Shown in pieces: positions 7,440 through 14,223 of a stretch of 16,586 bases of DNA. How positions within the stretch are numbered: the stretch's first letter is position 1; every line of letters begins with the position of its first letter. The notes under the pieces are model-generated. The model was not told where the DNA came from, did no database searches, and worked only from the letters and a program-made list of their open reading frames with translations. The stretch is from Rhodospirillaceae bacterium (GTDB taxonomy: Bacteria; Pseudomonadota; Alphaproteobacteria; UBA11136): the NCBI GenBank assembly GCA_018663165.1, contig JABJES010000234.1:1-16586 (forward strand). The letters are read 5' to 3'. The position numbers and the translations under genes were made by a program.

Positions 7440-8410
7440 AGATTTGTGTTTTCGGTGCCGGCGCCATTGGCGGCTTTCTCGGTGCGCGGCTGATCCGGGC
7501 AGGACTGGATGTCACTCTGATCGCGCGCGGCGTACATCTCGACGCGATCCGGGAAAAAGGCCTGCACATGATCGAAGAGGGGGAGACCTATACGGTTGAG
7601 GGCCGGGCCGTCGGAACGCCGCTTGAGGCCGGGCCTCAGGACGTTGTTTTTATCACTCTGAAATCCCATAGCGCCGTTCTCGCCGCGCAAACCATGGCGC
7701 CGATGCTAGGCCCGGACACAGTGGTGGTGACGGCGATGAACGGAATCCCCTGGTGGTATTTCTATGGCGAGAAAGGCCGGTTTGAAAATCATCGCCTGGA
7801 AAGTGTCGATCCCGGTGGCCGCCAGTGGAATGCTATTGGGCCCGAGCGCGTCCTTGGCTGCGTCCTCTATCCCGCTACCGAGATCGTCGCGCCCGGCATC
7901 ATCCGCCATATGGAGGGAAACCGCTTTATTCTGGGTGAGCCGGGGGGTGAGAAATCAGCGCGCTGCAAGGCGATTGCTGAAGCGCTCACCGCTGCCGGCC
8001 TTAAGGCGCCGATCAGTCCGCGGATCCGCGACGATATCTGGATCAAGCTGTGGGGGAACCTCGCCCTTAATCCGATTAGTGTGCTTTCCGGCCTCACCCT
8101 GGAAGAGATTGTCAGCGATGACAAATGGCGCGGCGCGGCGAGGGCTGTGATGCTGGAGGCCAGGGAAATCGGCGAGCAACTGGGAATTCGCTTTCGGATC
8201 GATGTTGATCGCCGTATTGCAGGTTCTGGCGAAATTGGTGCCCACAAAACATCGATGCTGCAGGATTTCGAGGCTGGGCGGGAAATGGAAATCGATGCCT
8301 TGGTCACCGTCATTCAGGAGATCGGCCGCCTCGTTGATGTGCCGTCACCGCGCATCGATGATATGCTCGACAAACTTCGGGCAAAAATTGAAGAGAGGCG
8401 CAAGATATGA
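7436..8410 (+). CDS. 2-dehydropantoate 2-reductase (ketopantoate reductase) family protein
   Basis: NADPH-dependent reductase of the PanE/ApbA family, cytosolic, 324 aa. The N-terminal Rossmann motif is GAGAIGG (7-13). The catalytic-type Lys204 lies in IKLWGNLALNP, with the conserved Asn208/Asn212, and HKTSMLQDFEAGREMEID (270-287) holds the Ser and Glu285 expected at the substrate site. Ketopantoate reduction in pantothenate/CoA synthesis is the family reaction, but many paralogues act on other 2-keto acids, and co-transcription with an acyl-CoA synthetase and galE does not point to pantothenate. The start ATG shares ATGA with the upstream stop and has no clear ribosome site, so translational coupling is likely; its own stop overlaps the galE start in the same way. 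Confidence 0.85.
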   Translation: MKICVFGAGAIGGFLGARLIRAGLDVTLIARGVHLDAIREKGLHMIEEGETYTVEGRAVGTPLEAGPQDVVFITLKSHSAVLAAQTMAPMLGPDTVVVTAMNGIPWWYFYGEKGRFENHRLESVDPGGRQWNAIGPERVLGCVLYPATEIVAPGIIRHMEGNRFILGEPGGEKSARCKAIAEALTAAGLKAPISPRIRDDIWIKLWGNLALNPISVLSGLTLEEIVSDDKWRGAARAVMLEAREIGEQLGIRFRIDVDRRIAGSGEIGAHKTSMLQDFEAGREMEIDALVTVIQEIGRLVDVPSPRIDDMLDKLRAKIEERRKI

Positions 8411-9390
8411 GTGGGGCTGAGGCGATCCTTGTCACAGGAGGTGCTGGTTATGTCGGCTCGCACGCCTGCAAGTCCCTGGCGGCGGCGGGCTATCTTCCCG
8501 TCACCTTTGATGATCTCAGCCGTGGCCATAAAGAGGCTGTGCGCTGGGGCCCCTTGGAACGCGGTGACATCGGAGACGGCGCTCGCCTCGAAGCGGTTAT
8601 GAAACAATATAATCCTCTGGCAGTGATGCATTTTGCAGGATTGATTGAGGTCGGCGAATCGGTGGTCAACCCGGCAATTTTTTATGAAACAAATGTCGGC
8701 GGTATGCTGGCTCTTCTCGGTGCCATGGGCCGTACCGGAGTGCGGGATCTTGTTTTCAGCAGTACTTGTGCCGTTTATGGCGCCGCCCAAAGTCTTCCCT
8801 TGAGGGAGGACCATCCGCTATTGCCGATCAACCCTTATGGGGCGACCAAGCTGATGGCGGAAAGGATGATGGCGGATTTCGCTCTTGGACAGGATTTGCA
8901 GTTTGCTGCTTTGCGCTATTTCAACGTCGCCGGGGCGGACCCGGATGGAGAGACCGGAGAGGCCCATCACCCGGAAACCCATCTTGTTCCAAATCTGATC
9001 CTTACCGGGCTTGGACGCCGCGAAAGCTTTGATCTCTTCGGCACCGATTTTGCCACCGCTGACGGCACGGCTGTGCGCGACTTCATTCATGTAGTCGATC
9101 TTGTCGATGCTCATATCCGGGCGCTCGATTACTTGCGTGAAGGGGGGCCATCCCTGGCGCTTAATCTGGGCACGGGTGCGGGGTTCACGGTGCGCCAAGT
9201 CATCAGTGCGGTTGAGGCTCTTGCCGGTGGGCCGATTAAGGTAAAGGAATGTGGGCGGCGTCCCGGCGATGCCGAGGAACTGGTCGCAGATGCGCAAAAA
9301 GCGCAAGCGGTTCTGGACTGGCACCCGGCGATGTCCGACCTTAAGGCGATTGTCGAGACGGCTTGGCGCTGGCATATCGCTCAGGGCTGA
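8407..9390 (+). CDS. galE: UDP-glucose 4-epimerase
   Basis: Interconverts UDP-glucose and UDP-galactose, feeding polysaccharide synthesis. Extended SDR of 327 aa. The NAD-binding motif is GGAGYVGSH (11-19), the SSTCAVYG strand is at 118-125 and the catalytic YxxxK is Tyr144/Lys148 in NPYGATK. FNVAGADPDGETGE and the segment DGTAVRDFIHVVDL are typical of GalE. AGAGG lies about eight bases upstream of the ATG, and the start overlaps the previous stop (ATGA). It is the last gene of its unit, converging on the RfaH-like gene, and stands between a metabolic operon and the polysaccharide locus. Confidence 0.93.
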   Translation: MSGAEAILVTGGAGYVGSHACKSLAAAGYLPVTFDDLSRGHKEAVRWGPLERGDIGDGARLEAVMKQYNPLAVMHFAGLIEVGESVVNPAIFYETNVGGMLALLGAMGRTGVRDLVFSSTCAVYGAAQSLPLREDHPLLPINPYGATKLMAERMMADFALGQDLQFAALRYFNVAGADPDGETGEAHHPETHLVPNLILTGLGRRESFDLFGTDFATADGTAVRDFIHVVDLVDAHIRALDYLREGGPSLALNLGTGAGFTVRQVISAVEALAGGPIKVKECGRRPGDAEELVADAQKAQAVLDWHPAMSDLKAIVETAWRWHIAQG

Positions 9391-9405
9391 AAGGGGGCGT
9401 TTTGT

Positions 9406-9909
9406 TTAGGCGTAGGCCGAGATGTCGTCGATTGAGACCTTGGTTTTTACCTGACGACCGAGAAGATTGAGCAGGATCAGAACCCGGTCGTTATCGGCCA
9501 TGCTCTCGAACAGGCCAACCTGATCACACAATGCGCCGGATCCGACCACCACCTTGTCGCCTTTGCGGAAAGTCGGATGCTGGCTCATATCCACATAGCC
9601 CTCATCGGTCTCGCGGCCGATAATTTCCTCGACCACGCCGGGGAAAACAGCCAATGGGCTTTGTCCCTGACAGATCAGATTGGAAACCCCGGTTGTTGAA
9701 CGAATGGCGCGCCAGCGCGCCGCCGCCACATCGAGCATGACGAAGAGATAGCGCGGGAAGAGAGGCGAGGAAATCCAGTCGACCTTGCGGGCATGGCTAC
9801 GGCGCTTGAGATGACGAGGCAGATAGGCCTTGAATCCCTGGCGCTCAAGGTGCTGCAGGGCCAGTTCTTCCGCTTGCGGGCGGGTTTGAACGACGAACCA
9901 GCGGTTCAT
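9406..9909 (-). CDS. RfaH/NusG-paralogue transcription antitermination factor
   Basis: Specialised NusG that rides RNA polymerase and promotes elongation through polysaccharide operons. 167 aa. The NGN domain (about 1-95) starts RWFVVQTRPQAEELALQHLERQGF and holds the signature SPLFPRYLFV (48-57); a linker follows, then a KOW domain (about 113-165, FRKGDKVVVGSGALCDQVGLFES). It is clearly not housekeeping NusG, which is larger and clusters with secE and rplK. Its start overlaps the stop of the MarR-type gene (ATGA, 9906-9909), so the two proteins are made together. An ops-like sequence lies in the leader of the polysaccharide operon about 2.4 kb away, the probable target. RfaH, UpxY and LoaP are the comparable families; the name RfaH-like is by domain and motif only. 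Confidence 0.92.
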   Translation of the reverse strand: MNRWFVVQTRPQAEELALQHLERQGFKAYLPRHLKRRSHARKVDWISSPLFPRYLFVMLDVAAARWRAIRSTTGVSNLICQGQSPLAVFPGVVEEIIGRETDEGYVDMSQHPTFRKGDKVVVGSGALCDQVGLFESMADNDRVLILLNLLGRQVKTKVSIDDISAYA

Positions 9910-10580
9910 GACTTTTCTTTTCCCTGATTGCCCATCTGCTCGGCCAGAGCGATGCCCGAGCGAGAGACCTGAAGCAAATCGGGGGTAAGAATGCGCTCTG
10001 CCGGAAGGCTGGAGAGGAGAAACTGGTAGGTGGTCTGAGGCTCGTCGAGATCGGTGATGATCACCGCATCGAAATTATCCATGTCTGCCAGACGGCGGAT
10101 AACGGGCAGGCGGGCGAAATGGCTTTTGTCAGAACGCCGGTCGACGATGCCGACAAGACGCAGATCGTAATCTCCGGCGCTCAGGCTCAAGACGTCGCAG
10201 AGGTCACTGACTCCGGCCAGGGCTACTCGTTGCCAACCAGCCTGGTCGCAGGTCTCAAGCGCTTCGGCACATTGGGCGCGAGCCTTACGAAAAAAACCGA
10301 AGGAAGAGGAAAGGTATTCCGCAGTGAGGCGGGATTTCTCGGCAAATCCTTTTGGCGTCAGGTAATAGGCAAAACGATTGGTCGGGGCCTGGGCTGCCTT
10401 GATCAGGCCTTTTTTAACGCAGCGCTTGAGGTAGGCGTTGGTGAGTCCGAGCGCGATGCCGAGATCATGGGCAGCCGAGCGCTGGGTGAGCGTAGAGTTT
10501 TCGTGTACCGCGTTCAAAAGCCCGAGGGTGATCTCGGCTTCATTCTCGAGGGTTCTCTCCGATGCGCGTGATTCGCCCAT
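9906..10580 (-). CDS. EPS-associated MarR-type winged-helix regulator with C-terminal Rossmann-like domain
   Basis: 224 aa. The N-terminal winged helix (about 12-92) with LTQRSAAHDLGIALGLTNAYLKR and the wing NRFAYYLTPKGFAEKSRLTAEYL matches the EPS-associated MarR family (TIGR04176, recalled), normally only about 110 aa. A second domain (about 116-203) starts RVALAGVSDLCDVLSLSA, runs through LVGIVDRRS and ends DAVIITDLDEPQTTYQFLL; the beta-alpha-beta pattern suggests a Rossmann or CoA/nucleotide-sugar-binding-like sensor. Good ribosome site: GGGGAG nine bases before ATG 10580. Its promoter region carries two GTTC-N7-GAAC palindromes, suggesting autoregulation. Co-translated with the RfaH-like gene. 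The ligand is unknown; sensing a sugar nucleotide or lipid-linked sugar is only a guess. Confidence 0.85.
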   Translation of the reverse strand: MGESRASERTLENEAEITLGLLNAVHENSTLTQRSAAHDLGIALGLTNAYLKRCVKKGLIKAAQAPTNRFAYYLTPKGFAEKSRLTAEYLSSSFGFFRKARAQCAEALETCDQAGWQRVALAGVSDLCDVLSLSAGDYDLRLVGIVDRRSDKSHFARLPVIRRLADMDNFDAVIITDLDEPQTTYQFLLSSLPAERILTPDLLQVSRSGIALAEQMGNQGKEKS

Positions 10581-10599
10581 TTGACGGGGCTCCCCAATT

Positions 10600-10642
10600 G
10601 TTCAGCCCGTGAACCCTAGCGCGTTCAGGCAATGAACGTCAA
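10600..10642 (-). promoter_or_regulatory. Promoter with two GTTCA-N5-TGAAC palindromes before the MarR-type/RfaH-like unit
   Basis: On the minus strand TTGACG (10642-10637) and TAGGGT (10618-10613), 18-base spacer, form a plausible promoter. Two perfect palindromes overlap it: GTTCA-GGCAA-TGAAC (10623-10637), filling the spacer and touching the -35, and GTTCA-GCCCG-TGAAC (10600-10614), covering the -10 edge and start point. They are 23 bases apart, about two helix turns. The placement is that of a repressor operator, most simply bound by the winged-helix protein encoded immediately downstream. Confidence 0.65.
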
Positions 10643-10670
10643 GGGGCTGTCGGATAGGTCGGTTCAGGCT

Positions 10671-12089
10671 TTAAGAGGTTTTTTGGTTCTCTATCCGTTG
10701 CCGTAAATCTTTCCACAGTCTTGCCCAGAATGGGGCTGCAAGTCCGAGCGCAGTGAGGATGATCAGCACAGGCTCCAGGGGCAGACGGTATTTCGGCGAG
10801 GTGACGGGGCCGGTAACGCCGAGGAAATAAAGAACCATGAGGCCAGCAAAGAGCGCCGCCCAGGGCGAGAGCTGAACCAGCCGGATAAATCCGACGCCCT
10901 GGAGGATGAGGACCAGTCCCGCCCCGGCAATCCCAAGGGCTAATATGGTGAAATAAGCGCCTGAACTCTCTTCAACAAAACTCCATAGTCGGGCGCCGAA
11001 CCCGGCCCCTGGGGTATCGTAAAAGCTGGGCTTGGGCAGGGCGCGCACCCGTGGGTCGATAAGGATCGCCGGGGCGGCGAGATTGATCGCGGCCCCCTGG
11101 ACCCAGATCCGGGCAATCCATGAAGCCGGCATTTTCTTTAATTCCTCAAGCGCGTATTCGCTCATCCGGGTGCTTTCCCGGAAAGGGTTATCGGTGGGCG
11201 TGATGTTCTCCTCAGCCAGATAGGTGGCGTACCCCTCATGGGTTTGCCGGGAGGCGGTATCGTGGGGGGTGCCGTCGCCGATGCCGCGGACCAAAGGCAC
11301 AACCCAGCCGAGGAGGTGGTGTCCGCTCTGGGCCGAAAGGGCGGCGCTATCAAAGGCAGAGATGTTGCGGGTGAGCAATGGTGAAAGAGGAATGGCGCAA
11401 GCAAGGGTAAAGGCAATGCTGGAAAAAACGGCTGTTTTCAAGGGCTTGCGCTGGATCAGTGGGACGGCAAAAGTCAACACAAGCATGACAGGGGTGGCAA
11501 GCTGGGAGACGCTGCGCAGGGTCAGGCTCGCCCCAAGAAAGAGCCCGGAAAGCCCGGCGAATTGAGGCCGCGGTCGCTTGAGAAAGCGGGCCGAGAAATA
11601 AAGCATCCAGACAAAGAGGTGGAGGAACAAGGCTTCGGAAAGCAGAAAATTGCTGTGGATAATGAGGTTGGGCCAAAGCGCGGCCAGCACGGCTGAGAGA
11701 CGACCGATATGGGGGGAAAGCATGGCGCCGAGAAAGCCGATGAGAACGCAGGTGCCGGAATCGATGATGCCTTGAAGGGCGAGGATAGGAATATAGGAAT
11801 CGCCAAAGAAGATGCGCAGAAAGGCGAGAAAAAGGGGATAGCCCGGCACCCGCTCGGTAATGAAGAGCGTCCCGCCATCCATGGTGAAAAGGGCGCTTGC
11901 GCCGTGGCTCAAAATCTCGGCCGAGGCCGGCCAGTACATGTTGACATCCTCAACCATGAACATGGCCTCATCGGAGCCAAGAAAAGCGAGGCTGATCCAG
12001 CGCATTCCAAGGGCAAAAAGGAAAAGAAAAAGGGAAAACCGTACGCTCAAGGCTAAAATCCGCAGGGTCGGGCCAGAAAAACAAAGCAA
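10671..12089 (-). CDS. PMT/ArnT-like polytopic glycosyltransferase
   Basis: Inner-membrane glycosyltransferase of the GT-C fold, probably using a polyprenyl-phosphate sugar and acting on the periplasmic side. 472 aa with many hydrophobic segments, e.g. about 9-28, 84-95, 100-125, 130-145, 150-168, 195-212, 218-238, and three more in 370-460. After the first segment comes an acidic loop (SDEAMFMVEDVNMYW, 39-53), the place of the catalytic Asp in this fold, then ERVPGYPLFLAFLRIFFG (79-96), a PMT_2-type motif. The start is uncertain: TTG 12089 has no good ribosome site, and TTG 12050 or ATG 12005 are possible, the latter cutting into the first membrane segment. It precedes the regulator unit on the same strand and is divergent from the polysaccharide operon. 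The sugar and acceptor are unknown. Confidence 0.8.
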   Translation of the reverse strand: MLCFSGPTLRILALSVRFSLFLFLFALGMRWISLAFLGSDEAMFMVEDVNMYWPASAEILSHGASALFTMDGGTLFITERVPGYPLFLAFLRIFFGDSYIPILALQGIIDSGTCVLIGFLGAMLSPHIGRLSAVLAALWPNLIIHSNFLLSEALFLHLFVWMLYFSARFLKRPRPQFAGLSGLFLGASLTLRSVSQLATPVMLVLTFAVPLIQRKPLKTAVFSSIAFTLACAIPLSPLLTRNISAFDSAALSAQSGHHLLGWVVPLVRGIGDGTPHDTASRQTHEGYATYLAEENITPTDNPFRESTRMSEYALEELKKMPASWIARIWVQGAAINLAAPAILIDPRVRALPKPSFYDTPGAGFGARLWSFVEESSGAYFTILALGIAGAGLVLILQGVGFIRLVQLSPWAALFAGLMVLYFLGVTGPVTSPKYRLPLEPVLIILTALGLAAPFWARLWKDLRQRIENQKTS

Positions 12090-12142
12090 AGCTTAAGGAA
12101 AGCAAAGCGGGAAAATACCAGCCGTTTATTTCCCACTTGGAT

Positions 12143-12171
12143 GGTATATCGGCTGCTGGCTTTTCGGGCAA
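12143..12171 (-). promoter_or_regulatory. Candidate promoter for the PMT-like gene
   Basis: On the minus strand TTGCCC (12171-12166), 17-base spacer, TATACC (12148-12143); each box matches four of six consensus bases. It is well placed for the gene starting at 12089. Weak by itself. Confidence 0.3.
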
Positions 12172-12204
12172 CGGGAACAGGCCTCAGGATATTGCACGGT
12201 TAGC

Positions 12205-12253
12205 GTTCATGTGGCGAACAACAGCCTTGACATTATGTGTTCGTGTGATGAAC
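12205..12253 (+). promoter_or_regulatory. Two GTTC-N7-GAAC palindromes at the polysaccharide operon promoter
   Basis: GTTCA-TGTGG-CGAAC (12205-12219) and GTTCG-TGTGA-TGAAC (12239-12253). Both keep the four-base arms and spacing of the two perfect copies before the MarR-type gene, each with one changed inner base. Their 34-base separation is one helix turn more than the 23-base separation there. One copy lies upstream of the TTGACA box, the other in the spacer/-10 zone. Confidence 0.7.
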
Positions 12254-12256
12254 ATG
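12227..12256 (+). promoter_or_regulatory. Candidate promoter of the polysaccharide operon
   Basis: TTGACA at 12227-12232 is a perfect -35. At 17-18 bases only GAACAT/AACATG is found, a poor -10, so the promoter may need an activator, or the box may be fortuitous. The predicted start near 12262 would give a leader of about 200 bases containing the ops-like element and the hairpin. Confidence 0.4.
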
Positions 12257-12290
12257 AGGGGGCTTGCAGGGTTGGTGTCGTTTCACCCGT

Positions 12291-12329
12291 CCTGCGGTAG
12301 CCTGCGGTTAATCTTCATTCAACCTGCGG
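12291..12329 (+). repeat. Three CCTGCGG direct repeats
   Basis: CCTGCGG at 12291-12297, 12301-12307 and 12323-12329, with start-to-start distances of 10 and 22 bases, close to one and two helix turns. The first two flank and partly form the ops-like element. Confidence 0.7.
12293..12304 (+). promoter_or_regulatory. ops-like RfaH recruitment element
   Basis: TGCGGTAGCCTG matches the E. coli ops sequence GGCGGTAGCGTG at 10 of 12 positions; the central GCGGTAGC is identical, including the C3 and G8 that close the ops hairpin on the non-template strand. One of the two mismatches is at position 10, which varies among known ops sites. It is on the coding strand, in the leader, upstream of a polysaccharide operon, in a locus that encodes an RfaH paralogue. 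That context makes chance unlikely, though not excluded. Confidence 0.6.
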
Positions 12330-12369
12330 AAAACAAACATTTTTTCAAAGAAATCAGCGTGTGAATTCC

Positions 12370-12389
12370 CGCCCCGATGGGCGTTTTTC
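12370..12389 (+). terminator. Intrinsic-terminator-like hairpin in the operon leader
   Basis: CGCCC-cgat-GGGCG (12370-12383) followed by TTTTTCT. The stem is only five base pairs but all GC, with a tetraloop and an immediate T run. It lies after the ops-like element and about 70 bases before the first gene, so it would act as an attenuator that an RfaH-type factor could override. Confidence 0.5.
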
Positions 12390-12459
12390 TGGCTGCGCAC
12401 GGTCGGAACATTCAATCTTTCCATTTTGACCGCCGCCCTCACCCCTTTTACGGAGATTT

Positions 12460-13185
12460 ATGACGATGAGAGATGATGTCATTCGTGTCTTCATTGGGTA
12501 TGACCCCCGGGAGGCCGTGACCTATAGCGTCCTCGCCCACAGCATTAATGCCCGGGCAAGCCGCCCCGTCACCATCATCCCGCTGGCCCTGAGCCAGCTC
12601 GACGGTCTGATGTGGCGCGAGCGCAACCCCCTGCAATCGACTGATTTCTCTTTTTCCCGCTTTCTGGCACCCTATCTCGCTGGCTTTGAGGGCTGGGCCC
12701 TGTTTATGGATTGCGACATGCTGGTGCTCGACGACATCGCCAATCTGTGGAAGCTGCGGGACGATCGTTATGCGGTGATGTGCGTCCATCACGACCATGA
12801 GCCCGATGAGGAGGTTAAATTCCTCGGCGCCCCCCAGACCAAATATGAAAAAAAGAACTGGTCGAGTGTCATGCTCTTTAATTGCGCCAAATGCACGGCG
12901 CTGACACCCGAATACGTCAATACGGCAAGCGGGCTGGAGTTACACCGTTTCCAATGGCTGGAGAACGAGGGTTTGATCGGCGAAATTCCCCATCGGTGGA
13001 ATCATCTCGTCGATTATGATCCCCCGGTCCCGGTTGAACAGGTATCAAACCTGCATTACACCATCGGCGGGCCGTATTTCGAAGATTACCGGGATTGCGG
13101 CTACGCCGATTTATGGCATGCCGAACGAGACGACATGTTGCGCTGTGACCAACGACCAAAAGCCGCCGTCAAGGCGAACGGCTGA
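12460..13185 (+). CDS. GT-A fold glycosyltransferase (GT8-like)
   Basis: Probably transfers a sugar from a nucleotide donor to a growing polysaccharide or lipid acceptor at the cytosolic membrane face. 241 aa, soluble. The N-terminus VIRVFIGYDPREAVTYSVLAHSI begins the nucleotide-binding fold; the metal-binding DxD is Asp84-Cys-Asp86 in LFMDCDMLVLDD. SSVMLFNC and the late LHYTIGGPYF segment with its His recall GT8/glycogenin-type enzymes. Two starts are possible: ATG 12460 (GGAG four bases away, tight) or ATG 12466 (ten bases, more usual), giving 241 or 239 aa. First gene of the plus-strand polysaccharide operon, after the long leader. The exact sugar cannot be read from the sequence. Confidence 0.8.
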   Translation: MTMRDDVIRVFIGYDPREAVTYSVLAHSINARASRPVTIIPLALSQLDGLMWRERNPLQSTDFSFSRFLAPYLAGFEGWALFMDCDMLVLDDIANLWKLRDDRYAVMCVHHDHEPDEEVKFLGAPQTKYEKKNWSSVMLFNCAKCTALTPEYVNTASGLELHRFQWLENEGLIGEIPHRWNHLVDYDPPVPVEQVSNLHYTIGGPYFEDYRDCGYADLWHAERDDMLRCDQRPKAAVKANG

Positions 13186-13218
13186 GATATTGTTTCGGAT
13201 TTAAGGGAGGCTTCATTC

Positions 13219-14223
13219 TTGTTAAAGAACGTATTTATTACCGGTGCTGCCGGCTATGTGGGGAATCTTTTAGTGCCGACCCTGCTCGATAACGGGCATA
13301 CCGTCACCGTCTACGACACCCTCTATTTCGGTAAAGAGACATTGCCCCTCGACCATCCAGAGCTCACCGTGATCGAAGGAGATATCCGGGACACGGCAAA
13401 ATTGGCGCAAGCTTGTGAGGGTGCCGACGCCTTCATTCATCTGGCCTGCATTTCCAATGATCCCAGTTTCGAACTTGATGACGGCCTGTCCACCTCGATC
13501 AATTTCGACTGTTTTGAGCCCATGGTCGTCGCGGCCAAAGAAGCCGGTGTGAAGCGGTTTATCTACGCCTCGACCAGTTCGGTTTACGGCGTCTCGGATG
13601 CCCCGGACGTGCGCGAGGATCATCCCCTGGTGCCGCTGACCCATTACAACAAGTTCAAAGGGATGTGCGAGCCGCTTTTGTTCAAGCATCAAAGCCCGGA
13701 CTTCACCTGTGTGACCATTCGCCCGTCGACGGTTTGTGGCTATTCCCCGCGCACCCGGCTTGACCTGACCGTCAACATCCTTACCAACCATGCGGTGAAC
13801 AAAGGCAAGATCATGGTCTTTGGTGGCGATCAGTATCGGCCTAATCTGCATATAAAAGACATGGTGCGGCTCTATGAGCTGATGCTCGACCTGCCGGCTG
13901 AAAAGATTGCCGGCGAGACCTTTAATGTCGGTTTCCGTAATCTCAAGGTGATGGAAATCGCCGAACAGGTTAAAAAGGTGGTTGAGGAAGAGTTTCCCGA
14001 CCTTGCCCCCATCGAGATCGACCGCACGCCGAGTGACGACAATCGTTCCTACCGGGTCAATTCCGACAAGATCAAAGATATGCTGGGGTTCGAGCCTAAG
14101 TTCACGGTTGAGGATGCGGTGCGCGATCTGTGCAAAGCCTTTCGCGACGGCAAGCTGCTCGACAGTTTCGATAATCCCTGGTATTTCAATGTCCGCCAGA
14201 TGCAGGAACTGAACGCAGCATGA
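13219..14223 (+). CDS. NAD-dependent epimerase/dehydratase (extended SDR), TTG start
   Basis: Nucleotide-sugar-modifying enzyme, 334 aa. The NAD motif is TGAAGYVG (8-15), the strand ASTSSVYG is at 117-124, and catalytic Tyr143/Lys147 lie in HYNKFKG. IHLACISNDPSFELDD (73-88) and RPSTVCGYSPRTRLDL differ from GalE and resemble dehydratase/epimerase-type SDRs found next to GmhA-like isomerases. TTG is chosen because AAGGGAGG lies eight bases upstream and the Rossmann strand starts straight after; it is 33 bases from the previous gene. Its stop overlaps the next start by ATGA. The substrate, a GDP-heptose or UDP-sugar, is not determined. Confidence 0.85.
   Translation: MLKNVFITGAAGYVGNLLVPTLLDNGHTVTVYDTLYFGKETLPLDHPELTVIEGDIRDTAKLAQACEGADAFIHLACISNDPSFELDDGLSTSINFDCFEPMVVAAKEAGVKRFIYASTSSVYGVSDAPDVREDHPLVPLTHYNKFKGMCEPLLFKHQSPDFTCVTIRPSTVCGYSPRTRLDLTVNILTNHAVNKGKIMVFGGDQYRPNLHIKDMVRLYELMLDLPAEKIAGETFNVGFRNLKVMEIAEQVKKVVEEEFPDLAPIEIDRTPSDDNRSYRVNSDKIKDMLGFEPKFTVEDAVRDLCKAFRDGKLLDSFDNPWYFNVRQMQELNAA

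Larger units (their letters stand above)
12090..12459. other. 370-base regulatory region between divergent glycosyltransferase genes
   Basis: No gene is visible. In order it holds a minus-strand promoter candidate (12143-12171), two GTTC-N7-GAAC palindromes (12205-12253) around a TTGACA box, three CCTGCGG repeats with an ops-like element (12291-12329), and a terminator-like hairpin (12370-12388). The last 70 bases before the first plus-strand gene show nothing but its ribosome site. It reads as a long leader of the polysaccharide operon with separate initiation and elongation control. Confidence 0.7.

Noticed and set aside
9391..9405. Terminator between convergent galE and the RfaH-like gene
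   Set aside because: Only 15 bases with a short T stretch and no stem.
10119..10571. 150-codon plus-strand frame opposite the MarR-type gene
   Set aside because: Shadow; the minus-strand reading has a known fold, a good ribosome site and a coupled neighbour.
10600..10637. LexA (SOS) boxes
   Set aside because: Alphaproteobacterial LexA sites are direct repeats, GTTC-N7-GTTC. The sites here are inverted, GTTC-N7-GAAC, and are not near SOS genes.
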